From positions 243,723 through 307,722 of the forward strand of contig UCHD01000004.1 in the NCBI GenBank assembly GCA_900472175.1: DNA of 64,000 nucleotides, read 5' to 3'. The stretch is from Hyphomicrobiales bacterium. GTDB taxonomy: Bacteria; Pseudomonadota; Alphaproteobacteria; Rhizobiales; Rhizobiaceae. Position 1 is the stretch's first letter. Every line of letters begins with the position of its first letter. Positions 8,590 through 17,391 of the stretch are shown one piece after another. Under the pieces are notes generated by a model. It searched no databases and was not told the origin of the DNA. It worked only from the letters and a program-made list of their open reading frames with translations. The position numbers and the translations under genes were made by a program.

Positions 8590-10284
8590 ATGCCCAGATC
8601 GTCCGCCAATCGAAGCAGCCAGCCCGCCTGGCTGCTTCCTTTCGTCATCATCGCCGTCTGCCTGTTGAGCGGGTTGCCGCTTGCACGGCTGCTTTATGCC
8701 GGATTGCGATTCTCCATCGAGGGAAAAGCCACCGGCCTCTTTTCCGAACCTTCGACCTGGTTTGCGATCCGCAACACGCTGGTGACTGCGACGGGGGGCA
8801 TGCTGATTGCCGTTCTGCTCGGCGCCACTTTTGCCTTTATCGTCACACTCACCGATATTCGGGCAAAAGGCTTTTTCAGCTTTGCCTTCGTGCTGCCGAT
8901 GATGATCCCACCGCAGGTGACGGCGCTGGCCTGGGTGCAGATGTCGGGCCCGGCAAGTCCGCTGTTGAAGACACTCGGCATTGCGCCGCCACTCGGCAGC
9001 CCGCAGCCGCTTTATTCGCTTGGCGGTATTGCGCTGCTCCTGGGTGTCCAGCATGCGCCGCTGGTGTTTCTGGCGCTGAAGGCCGGGCTTGCCGCCTTGC
9101 CGCGCGATGGCGTCGAGGCAGCACGTCTGGCTGGCGCCTCGTCGATGCGGGTGTTTCGCGATATCATCTTTCCGCTGGCGGTGCCGGGCCTGATTGCGGG
9201 GGCGGCGATTGCCTTCGTTTCCGGCGTCGGCAATTTCGGAATTCCGGCCATTCTGGGCATTCCCGCATCGATTTTCGTTTTGCCGACCTTGATCTACAGC
9301 CGCCTTTCGAGTTTAGGGGCAGGCACGTTTGCCGAAATGTCGCAACTTTCCATGGTGATCGCCGTCATCGCCGGGCTTGGCCTTGTTGTCCAGCAACGGG
9401 CGCTGAGGGGCAGGGATTACCGCATCATCGGCCTTTCCGGCCAGAATGCGGCCTTCTCGCTCGGCCTCTGGCGCCGGGTTGCCGAAACAGGCTTTTCGCT
9501 CCTCCTGTTCTTCGTTCTCGTGGCGCCTGTCGCGGCACTTGTCGCCAGTTCGCTGGTGCCTGCCTATGGCGTTCCGCTGAATTTTCAGACCATGTCGCTC
9601 CATGCCTATAGCGAAATCCTGTTTCGCCAGTCGGTGACGCTGACGGCGTTTGCCAATTCGCTGTTCCTGGCCGGAGCGACGGCGTGCGGGCTGCTGCTAT
9701 TCACTGTTTTAACAGCCTATCTGCTGACCCGCCGTCCAGGAAAACTGGCCGATATCATCACCGGCATGATCGAAATTCCCTATGCCCTTCCGGGCATCGT
9801 GCTGGCCGTCGCCTTCATCCTCTTGTTTGCGGCCCCGCTGCCACTGGTGAACGTGTCGATCTACGGAACGATCTGGATCATCCTGATCGCTTATTTTTCC
9901 AGCTTCTTTGCGGTTAGCCTGAAACCGGTGGCCAGTGCGTTCCTGCAACTCGATCCGTCACTGGAAGAGGCGGCCCGGCTTTCCGGCGCAGGCTTTTTCC
10001 GCCGCATGCGCGACATTCTCGTTCCGCTGATTGCACCGGCGGCCGGTGCTTCCGTCATTCTTGTTTTCTTGATCGCCTGCAGTGAGTTGACGGTTTCGGC
10101 GCTGCTCTGGTCGGCAGGCACGCAGACGCTTGGGGTGGCAATCTTCAATCTCGACGACAGCGGCAGTTCCGATCTCGCCTCGGCCCTGTCGGTGCTGGTC
10201 GTCATCATGGTGGTCATCCTGATGTTGCTTCTGGAACTGCTGGCGAAACACCTTCCGAAAGGCGTGCTGCCATGGCGCAATTGA
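8590..10284 (+). CDS. ABC transporter permease, fused two-domain (FbpB/AfuB type)
   Basis: This 564-aa membrane protein has about twelve hydrophobic segments and two BPD_transp_1 domains in tandem. The EAA-loop signatures are EAARLAGASSMRVFRDIIFP in the first half and EEAARLSGAGFFRRMRDILVP in the second. Such duplicated permeases are the rule in ferric-iron transporters. The start is 9 bp after the binding-protein stop with no strong ribosome-binding site, suggesting translational coupling. The 3' end overlaps the ATPase gene by 13 bp. Confidence 0.88.
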   Translation: MPRSSANRSSQPAWLLPFVIIAVCLLSGLPLARLLYAGLRFSIEGKATGLFSEPSTWFAIRNTLVTATGGMLIAVLLGATFAFIVTLTDIRAKGFFSFAFVLPMMIPPQVTALAWVQMSGPASPLLKTLGIAPPLGSPQPLYSLGGIALLLGVQHAPLVFLALKAGLAALPRDGVEAARLAGASSMRVFRDIIFPLAVPGLIAGAAIAFVSGVGNFGIPAILGIPASIFVLPTLIYSRLSSLGAGTFAEMSQLSMVIAVIAGLGLVVQQRALRGRDYRIIGLSGQNAAFSLGLWRRVAETGFSLLLFFVLVAPVAALVASSLVPAYGVPLNFQTMSLHAYSEILFRQSVTLTAFANSLFLAGATACGLLLFTVLTAYLLTRRPGKLADIITGMIEIPYALPGIVLAVAFILLFAAPLPLVNVSIYGTIWIILIAYFSSFFAVSLKPVASAFLQLDPSLEEAARLSGAGFFRRMRDILVPLIAPAAGASVILVFLIACSELTVSALLWSAGTQTLGVAIFNLDDSGSSDLASALSVLVVIMVVILMLLLELLAKHLPKGVLPWRN

Positions 10285-11294
10285 TCCTCAATCACCTCAG
10301 CAAAGATTTTGGCACAGGCCGGGCCGCAGTCTCCGACGTGTCCTTGACCGTGCGCGAAGGCGGTTTCCTGGCGCTGCTTGGGCCATCTGGGTGCGGTAAG
10401 ACAACGGTGCTTCGTATGATCGCCGGTTTCGAGCAGCCGACCGATGGGTCGATCGTGCTGGGCGAGCGCACGCTTGCGGACGCCAGCGGGTCGCTGCCGC
10501 CGGAAAAGCGCAACATGGCGATGGTGTTTCAGTCTTACGCGCTCTGGCCGCATATGACCGTGGCGCAGAATGTTGGTTATCCGTTGAAAGTTCGCGGCAT
10601 CACCGGCGCCACCTGGCAATCCCGCGTCAAGGATGCCCTGTCGGTCGTCCGGCTTGAGGAGTTTGCCGATCGGCGTCCGGCTGATCTTTCCGGCGGTCAG
10701 AGGCAGCGCGTGGCGCTGGCCCGCTGCCTCGTCACCTCACCGGACGTGGTGCTGCTGGACGAGCCGCTGGCCAATCTCGACCGTCACCTGAAGGCGGCGA
10801 TGGAGGAGACCTTTCGCGAGTTCCATGCCCGTTCCGGTGCGACGATGATCTACGTCACCCACGATCAGGGCGAGGCGATGGCGCTGGCGACCGACATCGC
10901 CGTGATGTCCGAAGGGCGGCTGATGCAGGTCGCGTCGCCGCAGGAAATTTATGCGCGCCCCGAAGGTCGGGTGGTCGGCGGCCTGGTCGGGCAGGGGGCC
11001 ATTCTCGATCTGGCGCTGCCGGATCACGGGCCGCGCCTGCTGTCCTGGCCGGTGATCGAGGCTGCCTTCCGCCAGACGGCGGGGCCAAGCCGTCCTGTCC
11101 TTGTGCGCCCCGAACACGTTGTGGCCGATCCCGAGGGCGTCATGCTGCAGGTGACGTCCTGTGTGTTCGAGGGCGAGCGGTTTGCCCTTTCGCTGCGCAC
11201 CGCAGGCGGGCAGCATCTGAGGGCCTACTCCACCCATGCCCTGGACTGCGGTGTGCTGCAGCCGTTCGTGATCCGGCAGGGATGGCTGCTCTGA
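10272..11294 (+). CDS. ABC transporter ATP-binding protein (FbpC/PotA group)
   Basis: This 340-aa ATPase has Walker A GPSGCGKTT (residues 37-45), signature [15 protein letters not shown], Walker B VVLLDEPLANLD and switch His in YVTHDQGEA. A C-terminal TOBE-like segment covers about residues 240-340. It energises the upstream fused permease. The ATG lies inside the permease gene (13-bp overlap). It ends 4 bp from the stop of the convergent DUF4189 gene, leaving no room for a terminator between them. Confidence 0.9.
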   Translation: MAQLILNHLSKDFGTGRAAVSDVSLTVREGGFLALLGPSGCGKTTVLRMIAGFEQPTDGSIVLGERTLADASGSLPPEKRNMAMVFQSYALWPHMTVAQNVGYPLKVRGITGATWQSRVKDALSVVRLEEFADRRPADLSGGQRQRVALARCLVTSPDVVLLDEPLANLDRHLKAAMEETFREFHARSGATMIYVTHDQGEAMALATDIAVMSEGRLMQVASPQEIYARPEGRVVGGLVGQGAILDLALPDHGPRLLSWPVIEAAFRQTAGPSRPVLVRPEHVVADPEGVMLQVTSCVFEGERFALSLRTAGGQHLRAYSTHALDCGVLQPFVIRQGWLL

Positions 11295-11298
11295 GATG

Positions 11299-11682
11299 TC
11301 AGTTGGCACCGGAGCATTGCCAGCGGACCACCCGGCAGCTGTCCGAATGGTTCGAGCAGGATGCCATTGCTGCGCGTTGCGCCTGCCTGCGTCCTGACGC
11401 CCAGTCAGCACCCCAGCCGCCGTCGGCCCCGCGTGCCACGGCGCCGCAGCCATTCTTGAACCAGATGGCGGTGCGGCAATCGTCGGCGTTCCGGTCACAA
11501 TGCGACTGTGCCACCTCTTCAGCCTCCCAGCGTGAGCTATAGTCGTGCGACCAGCCGGTTGCCCCGGTCTCCGGCGACAGCGAGATCGCCCCGAAACTGT
11601 CGGCATGGGCTATTACCGCGCTGACGCCGAGGAAAGCCAAAGCCGATATCGCCGCCTTGGCATTGTGTTTCCAGTTTGACAT
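11299..11682 (-). CDS. DUF4189 family secreted protein
   Basis: This 127-aa protein has an N-terminal signal peptide (MSNWKHNAK, a hydrophobic stretch, then AHA). The mature domain follows the DUF4189 pattern: FGAISLSPETGATGWSHDYS, a run of AEEVAQSHC, then AIWFKNGCGAVA. Its six cysteines suggest disulfides in the periplasm. The function of the family is unknown. GGGAGA 8 nt before the ATG at 11682 selects this start over a longer open frame. Upstream is about 200 bp before the divergent nuclease gene. Confidence 0.8.
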   Translation of the reverse strand: MSNWKHNAKAAISALAFLGVSAVIAHADSFGAISLSPETGATGWSHDYSSRWEAEEVAQSHCDRNADDCRTAIWFKNGCGAVARGADGGWGADWASGRRQAQRAAMASCSNHSDSCRVVRWQCSGAN

Positions 11683-11890
11683 TCCGTTCTTCTCCCTATG
11701 CCGTGCATCTGTCCGGCCGATCTTGCGAAGGGGAAACGGCCGATCAAGATCGATTATTCGTCCGCACAGAACGACCCCAAAAATGGTGCCGGAGCAGCCG
11801 GTTACGAGGCTGAGATCAGGCGGGGAGAAAGGCATTCGACTTTTGCTCCCGATTGGCTAAAGTCGAGCCAATTGCATTCGGAAACTGCTG

Positions 11891-12997
11891 ATGACCCTTC
11901 GCCTTGCTACCTTCAACATCGAGAACCTGATGAGCCGGTTCGATTTTTCCGGCTTTCGCAACCACCTCAAGCAGGATCGCGTTCTCAGGCTTTTCGACGT
12001 CAAGAACGAGGCGGAATACCAGCGGCTGGAGGAAGCCCGCACCATCGCCTATACCGATGACACACGGCAAATGTCGGCGCTCGCCATCGCCGATTGCGAT
12101 GCCGATATCCTCTGCCTGCAGGAAGCCGACAACATGGCGGCGCTGCAGGCGTTCGAATACGGCTATTTGTTCCGGATGGTCGGCAACGGCTACCGGCAAA
12201 AATACCTGATTGAGGGCAATGACAGCCGCGGCATCGATGTTGCCGTTCTGGTGCGTGAAGAGACCCGCGATGGCCAGAAGATCGAATGCGTCGATGTCAA
12301 ATCGCATGCTGGCGTCACCTATGCCGATTTCGATCTCTTCAATGATGCCCTGGCATCGACCAACGTGCCCGGCGACCGTATTTTCAAGCGCGATTGCCTG
12401 GAACTTGATTTCCGGATCGGCGGCCGGCCGTTCACGCTGTTTGTCGTTCATTTCAAGTCGATGGGGCCGGCCCGGGACGGGCTGGACGGGCGCTCGGCGA
12501 CGATGCCGGTGCGGGCAGCTGAGGCGGCCGCTGTCCGGCGCATCGTCGAAAGCCGTTTTGGAGCGGATAATCTCGATAACAAGATGTTCGCCATCTGCGG
12601 CGACATGAACGATTATCAGGAGCGCGTCGATGTGCTGGGCGACCGGCGCAACGGTTACAGTTTCGTGCCGCGGCAGGAGACGGAGAGCGCGCTCGATGTG
12701 CTGAGCCACGATGGTTTTGTCGACAACGTCATGCGCCGGCGCCCGGAACTCGACCGTTGGACCCTGTTCCACAGCCGCGGGCCGGAGGAACGGCATCTTT
12801 GCCAGCTCGATTATATCTGGCTGTCGCAGGCCCTGGCTGAGCATAACCCTGCCAGCGTGCCGGAAATCATCCGCGGCGGTCAGCCCTTCCGGACAATCTT
12901 TCCGCAAGGGCAGGAGGTCGAGCGCTATCCGCGAACCGGCTGGGACAGGCCGAAAGCCTCCGACCATTGCCCGGTCGTCATCTCCCTCAATGTGTGA
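11891..12997 (+). CDS. endonuclease/exonuclease/phosphatase (EEP) family protein
   Basis: This 368-aa protein is of the DNase I/exonuclease III-like fold. It begins with the family hallmark LRLATFNIENL. CLQEAD provides the catalytic Glu, FVVHFKSM the central His, AICGDMNDY the Asp/Asn pair, and KASDHCPVVI the terminal Asp-His. All catalytic positions are present, so an active metal-dependent phosphodiesterase is likely. No signal peptide is visible, so it should act in the cytoplasm. The substrate (nucleic acid or small phosphodiester) is unknown. A NUDIX gene follows 8 bp downstream. Confidence 0.88.
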   Translation: MTLRLATFNIENLMSRFDFSGFRNHLKQDRVLRLFDVKNEAEYQRLEEARTIAYTDDTRQMSALAIADCDADILCLQEADNMAALQAFEYGYLFRMVGNGYRQKYLIEGNDSRGIDVAVLVREETRDGQKIECVDVKSHAGVTYADFDLFNDALASTNVPGDRIFKRDCLELDFRIGGRPFTLFVVHFKSMGPARDGLDGRSATMPVRAAEAAAVRRIVESRFGADNLDNKMFAICGDMNDYQERVDVLGDRRNGYSFVPRQETESALDVLSHDGFVDNVMRRRPELDRWTLFHSRGPEERHLCQLDYIWLSQALAEHNPASVPEIIRGGQPFRTIFPQGQEVERYPRTGWDRPKASDHCPVVISLNV

Positions 12998-13005
12998 GTT
13001 TTTCC

Positions 13006-13752
13006 ATGCCCGATTTGCAGTCTTCGCCGGCGGCCAACATCTTCGGATGGCCTGAGGGCGATTTCATTTTTCCAGTCAGCGGTATCGATGTGCGGGTGAT
13101 TGATGGCCCTCATCCGTACTTCCTTTCGCACAAGGCGGAGATTGCTGCGAACTGGGAGCTGGAGATTGCCGCCAACCCAAGCCTGTATGACGGCCAAATG
13201 CTGCTGATGAACACATTGCAGATACGGGACAGCGTGATCTTCGGGGAGTGCCATGCCGTTCCATTTTCCACTCTGATGTTGTGGCGCAAGACTCGGTCCA
13301 CCGCCGCCATTCATCTGTTCGGCCAGCCGGTGATTGTTTCCTCCGATGGCGCCGTGATCGCGATTCGCATGGGGCAGCACACAGCCAATCCGGGCCGCGT
13401 CTACTGCGCGTCGGGTTCGCTTGATCTGGACGATATCCGCAACGGACATTGCGATCTCGACGGCAATATGGCGCGCGAAGTGCTGGAGGAGACCGGTTTG
13501 TCGCTTGCTGATGCCATGCACGTGTCCGGATACCATGGCCTTCACGATAAGGGCATTGTCACGGTCTTTCGTGCTTATCATTTTGCGGCCGCCGCGGCGG
13601 AGTTGATTGAGCAGATAGCGGCTCATATCGCTGGCGATCCCAAACCGGAAATCGATACGGCACTGGCTATTCGCAGCGACGACCCCGGACTGTATGATTA
13701 TCCGCGCTTCATGCCGTTGATCCTCTCATGGGTTTTCAAAACTCCGCGGTGA
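13006..13752 (+). CDS. NUDIX hydrolase
   Basis: This 248-aa protein has the helix part of a Nudix box, REVLEETGLSL, in its middle. It is preceded by CASGSLDLDDI with an unusually long spacer before the RExxEE helix, so the box is a variant rather than the 23-residue consensus. A large N-terminal segment has no obvious motif. It probably hydrolyses a nucleoside-diphosphate derivative; the substrate is unknown. It is 8 bp after the EEP nuclease gene, implying cotranscription and possibly a shared nucleotide-clean-up role. Confidence 0.72.
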   Translation: MPDLQSSPAANIFGWPEGDFIFPVSGIDVRVIDGPHPYFLSHKAEIAANWELEIAANPSLYDGQMLLMNTLQIRDSVIFGECHAVPFSTLMLWRKTRSTAAIHLFGQPVIVSSDGAVIAIRMGQHTANPGRVYCASGSLDLDDIRNGHCDLDGNMAREVLEETGLSLADAMHVSGYHGLHDKGIVTVFRAYHFAAAAAELIEQIAAHIAGDPKPEIDTALAIRSDDPGLYDYPRFMPLILSWVFKTPR

Positions 13753-13822
13753 CGCTTTTGCGCTTGCCGCCAGCTATCTGCCATGCAAGGTCTGATGCCT
13801 GAAACAGCAAAGGGAGATCCTC

Positions 13823-14740
13823 GTGGCGCGTCGCTATGCAATCTACGACGTTTTCACCGCCAACAGGCTGGAGGGAAATCCGCTTGCCGTTGTCTTTGAC
13901 GGCGATGGCCTGAGCGACGCGGCGATGCAGGCGATTGCCAGCGAGTTCAATCTTTCGGAGACGGTCTTCCTGCAACAGCCGCAAAAGGCCGGGCACGCGG
14001 CACGGCTGCGGATTTTCACGCCGGGCTACGAATTGCCGTTCGCCGGCCATCCGACGGTGGGTGCTGCGATCGCGCTGGCCGAAGATCAGCGTGAAAAGGG
14101 CGGCGAGGATTATGATCTGGTGCAGATGCTCGAGGAGAATGTCGGTCCGGTGCGCTGTGCCGTGCGCGGCAGAGCCGGGGAGGCGACCTTCGCCGAATTT
14201 GACGTACCGCGCAAATCGGTACAGCTCGATGCCAAATTCGACCGGCAGGCGATTGCCGACGCATTCAGCCTGAAGGCAACGCAGATCGGTTTCGAAAACC
14301 ACGTGCCCTCGTTCTGGAGCGCCGGGGTGCCCTTCGTGATGATCCCGGTTCACGATGTCAGTGCGGCTGGTGCGGTGGAGTTTGATGCGGCGCTCTGGGA
14401 GCAGCTCACCCCGATTGCCGAGGGACGGCTCGCTGCCGCCTACATCTATTGCCGCGGCGGCGTCAATCATGTTGCCCGCTTCCACTCGCGCATGTTCGCT
14501 CCGGCGATGGGCATTGCCGAGGACCCGGCGACGGGTGCAGCGGTCGCTGCCTTTTCCGGCGCCATCCACAGTTTCGACCAGCTGATCGACGGCCATCATC
14601 CGTTCCTGATCGAGCAGGGCGTGGAGATGGGGCGGCCGTCGCTGCTGCACCTTCATATCGACGTCTCCGGCGGAGAAATCAGCACGGCCCGGATCGGCGG
14701 GCAGGCGGTGAAGATTGCGGCCGGTGAACTTTATCTTTGA
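13823..14740 (+). CDS. PhzF family isomerase-like protein
   Basis: This 305-aa protein has the diaminopimelate-epimerase-like fold of the PhzF family. It starts MARRYAIYDVFTANRLEGNP. The motif FNLSETVF carries the conserved Glu (PhzF E45 equivalent), and GYELPFAGHPTVGAA and EDPATGAAVAAF are family signatures. GTG is the start codon, preceded by AAGGGAGA. No phenazine genes are nearby, so it is a generic PhzF-like isomerase of unknown substrate. Confidence 0.85.
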   Translation: MARRYAIYDVFTANRLEGNPLAVVFDGDGLSDAAMQAIASEFNLSETVFLQQPQKAGHAARLRIFTPGYELPFAGHPTVGAAIALAEDQREKGGEDYDLVQMLEENVGPVRCAVRGRAGEATFAEFDVPRKSVQLDAKFDRQAIADAFSLKATQIGFENHVPSFWSAGVPFVMIPVHDVSAAGAVEFDAALWEQLTPIAEGRLAAAYIYCRGGVNHVARFHSRMFAPAMGIAEDPATGAAVAAFSGAIHSFDQLIDGHHPFLIEQGVEMGRPSLLHLHIDVSGGEISTARIGGQAVKIAAGELYL

Positions 14741-14890
14741 AAAACAGCCTCTAAACAGCCCACACAGATTTTTTTGAGAAATCCGAAAGAAAATCGCCCG
14801 AGGAACTAGACAAGCCCGGCGAACCCCATTATACGCCGCATCACACCACAGCAATGTGGTTCTAGAGACCGCAGACGAAGCGGTTCTGGC

Positions 14891-14966
<76 letters not shown>

Positions 14967-14986
14967 TTTTCTCTTTGAAGAGAAAA
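14967..14986 (+). terminator. AT-rich hairpin directly after tRNA-Lys
   Basis: TTTTCTCT (14967-14974) pairs with AGAGAAAA (14979-14986) around TTGA, starting one base after the encoded CCA. It has no 3' T-run, so it may serve transcript ending or 3' processing rather than being a classical terminator. Confidence 0.35.
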
Positions 14987-15146
14987 AATCTTACTCAGAT
15001 TGAAACGGAATAAAGGCCAGTTTATCTGGCCACGATTGCCTATCGGCTGTTGAGCATCGGCATGTTGTTCGTTTTCTTTGACCGCCACTCATCAATTAAG
15101 GCCGCCGGCTGTCAGCCAGCGGCATATCGGAAGACGATGATATCGC

Positions 15147-16175
15147 TCAGTCGGCAATGCGCACGATCAGCTTGCCAAAATTCCTTCCGTCGAGAAGGCC
15201 GATAAAGGCATCTGGCGCGTTTTCCAGCCCATCGACAATGTCCTCCCGGTATTTTAGACGGCCGTCTGAAATCCAGGCGGCTGCCTCGCGGTAAAAGTCG
15301 CTACGCTGATCGACAAACTCCCGCTGTATAAAACCTCTGATGCTCAGGCTCTTGCGCAGGATAGCCCGCATGACGGCCGGGAGTTGGTCCTGTGTACCGG
15401 CGGCCGAACCTGCTTCGTTGTAATGCGCGATCAGGCCGCAGACCGGGATGCGGGCGAAATCGTTGAGGAGGGGAAACACCGCGCTCCAGACGTGGCCGCC
15501 GACGTTTTCGAAGTAGACATCGATACCATCCGGGCAGGCGGCGGCGAGTTCATCGGCGAAATTGCCCGAACGGTGGTCAATCGCGGCGTCAAAACCAAGC
15601 TCGCCGCGCACATATTCGCATTTCTGACTTCCACCGGCGATGCCGACAGCGCGGGCGCCAAAAATCCTGGCGATCTGGCCGACCGCCGAACCGACGGCAC
15701 CGCTTGCGGCAGCGACCACGACGGTTTCTCCGGCTTTCGGCTTGCCGATATTGCGCAATCCGGCATAGGCGGTGAAGCCGGGCATGCCGAGAATGCCGAG
15801 CGCCGTTGTCACCGGAGCCTGCTGCGGATCGAGTTTTCGCAGGTCGCTGCCATTCGAAATCGCATGGCTCTGCCAGCCGGAATGGGACAGGACGATATCG
15901 CCCGGATTGAAAGTAGCGTTGCGGGAGCGCAGTACCCTTGCCACCGTACCGCCCTCCATGACCCCACCGATCTCGACCGGCTTGGCATAGGATTTGGCGT
16001 CGTCCATGCGCCCGCGCATATAAGGATCAAGGGAAAGATAGAGGATTTGCAGAAGCACTTCGCCTTCAGCGGGGGCGGCAATCGCCTTTTTCTCCAGCCG
16101 GAAATTTCCCGCTTCCGGCTTGCCGGACGGCCGCGACGCAAGGACGATGCGGTTCGAGGTGAACTGGTCGGACAT
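15147..16175 (-). CDS. zinc-independent MDR NADP-dependent oxidoreductase (CurA/PTGR-like)
   Basis: This 342-aa medium-chain dehydrogenase/reductase lacks the catalytic zinc ligands. It begins MSDQFTSNRIVLASRP and has YLSLDPYMRGRM, characteristic of the leukotriene B4 dehydrogenase/curcumin reductase group. The NADP-binding loop is AASGAVGSAVGQIA, followed by VYFENVGG. It probably reduces alpha,beta-unsaturated ketones or aldehydes. It is transcribed away from the sulfur operon, with a 200-bp shared control region. Confidence 0.88.
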   Translation of the reverse strand: MSDQFTSNRIVLASRPSGKPEAGNFRLEKKAIAAPAEGEVLLQILYLSLDPYMRGRMDDAKSYAKPVEIGGVMEGGTVARVLRSRNATFNPGDIVLSHSGWQSHAISNGSDLRKLDPQQAPVTTALGILGMPGFTAYAGLRNIGKPKAGETVVVAAASGAVGSAVGQIARIFGARAVGIAGGSQKCEYVRGELGFDAAIDHRSGNFADELAAACPDGIDVYFENVGGHVWSAVFPLLNDFARIPVCGLIAHYNEAGSAAGTQDQLPAVMRAILRKSLSIRGFIQREFVDQRSDFYREAAAWISDGRLKYREDIVDGLENAPDAFIGLLDGRNFGKLIVRIAD

Positions 16176-16321
16176 TGGTCTATCCTCACTTCTTCGAATA
16201 TCAACGGTTTGTTTTCAATTGGTTAGCGGCTCTTGATCGTAACGCTTCCGGCGTTTCAAGCGAGGTGACTTTTTCTCCATACCTCACGCCAAAAAGAATG
16301 CCATTCCTTATAATTCATTTT

Positions 16322-16340
16322 GTCTACTGATTTTATAGAC
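16322..16340. promoter_or_regulatory. inverted repeat upstream of the organosulfur operon
   Basis: GTCTA (16322-16326) and TAGAC (16336-16340) form a perfect dyad with a 9-nt AT-rich spacer in the most AT-rich part of the intergenic region, 36 bp before the operon's first ATG. It has the size of a LysR-type (T-N11-A) operator, and could be the site of a sulfur-status regulator. Confidence 0.4.
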
Positions 16341-16375
16341 TAAATTTTGCAACTTAGCGAAGGGATCGGTGGCCC

Positions 16376-17368
16376 ATGCCCTACCTCCTCAGTCTTCTGG
16401 ACAAAAGCCCAATCGAAGAGGGCGGTACTGCTGCAGAGGCATTGCGCACCACGGTCAGGCTCGCTCAAAGAGCGGAAGAGCTTGGTTACCACCGCTTCTG
16501 GGTCGCCGAGCATCATAGCATGCTCAATCTTGCAAGTTCAGCCCCGGAAACGTTGATTGCGTATCTGCTGGCCAAGACGGCGAGGATCCGTGTTGGGTCA
16601 GGCGGCGTCATGCTTCAGCACTACAGCGCCTACAAGGTTGCCGAGACCTTCAATCTTCTGGCCTCTCTTGCCCCGGGCCGTGTCGATCTCGGCGTCGGCA
16701 AGGCGCCGGGCGGCTTTCCGCTCTCGACCCGTGCGCTTCAGGTGGGCGGCGGCGACCCGGCGGGAAAACCGGATTTTGCCGAGCAATTGTCCGGCATCAA
16801 TACCTATCTTGCCGCCGATCCCGCTTCCGAAGGTCCGGATGCGACTCCGTTTCCGCCCACGCCGCCGGAGCGCTTCCTGCTCGGCGCCAGTGTTGACAGT
16901 GCCGAGCTTGCCGCAGCCAAGGGCTGGCGGCTGGTGTTCGCGGGGCAGTTGAACGGCGATCCGGAAAATCTCCGCAAGACCTTTGACGCCTATACACGCG
17001 CCAGCGGCAAGACGCCGATCCTGGCGCTTGCCGCCTATGCCGCAGAAGACGCTGATGTGGCGCGCAAGGCTGTAAGCGATCTGCGCATCGTCAAGGTTTT
17101 CCTCGTGGACGGCAGAAGCGTTAATGTCGGCACCGAGGAGCAGGCCGCTGAATATGCGCGGCAGGCCGGCGTCGCCATCGACAGGCTCGAATCCAAGGCA
17201 CCAAGCGTGTTGCACGGCACCGCCGCCGAGGTGCGGGCGCAACTCGATGAGCTGCACAGCCGCTACGGCATTTCCGAATTCATCATCGAAACGCCGGCCC
17301 TTGCCGCTGCCGAGCGTCTGGCCTCGATCGAACGTCTCGCCAAGGAACGGCTGTCTCTCGCCGCTTGA
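16376..17368 (+). CDS. LLM class flavin-dependent oxidoreductase (MsnO8/YtmO-like)
   Basis: This 330-aa TIM-barrel protein is of the bacterial luciferase-like superfamily. Family signatures are RFWVAEHHSM near the N-terminus, RIRVGSGGVMLQHYSAYKVAE, and GRVDLGVGKAPGG. It matches the MsnO8 subgroup to which Bacillus YtmO (CmoO) belongs; that enzyme acts in S-alkylcysteine salvage, where it is thought to oxidise the N-acetylated thioether. It is the first gene of the ten-gene operon and lies 23 bp before the NtaA-type monooxygenase. AGGGA upstream supports the ATG. The reaction is inferred from context. Confidence 0.85.
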   Translation: MPYLLSLLDKSPIEEGGTAAEALRTTVRLAQRAEELGYHRFWVAEHHSMLNLASSAPETLIAYLLAKTARIRVGSGGVMLQHYSAYKVAETFNLLASLAPGRVDLGVGKAPGGFPLSTRALQVGGGDPAGKPDFAEQLSGINTYLAADPASEGPDATPFPPTPPERFLLGASVDSAELAAAKGWRLVFAGQLNGDPENLRKTFDAYTRASGKTPILALAAYAAEDADVARKAVSDLRIVKVFLVDGRSVNVGTEEQAAEYARQAGVAIDRLESKAPSVLHGTAAEVRAQLDELHSRYGISEFIIETPALAAAERLASIERLAKERLSLAA

Positions 17369-17391
17369 TATCGACAAAAAGGATTTCTCCG

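Noticed and set aside
11816-12967. Reverse-strand open frame of 383 codons opposite the EEP nuclease
   Set aside because: The forward frame carries every catalytic motif of the EEP family; the reverse frame has none.
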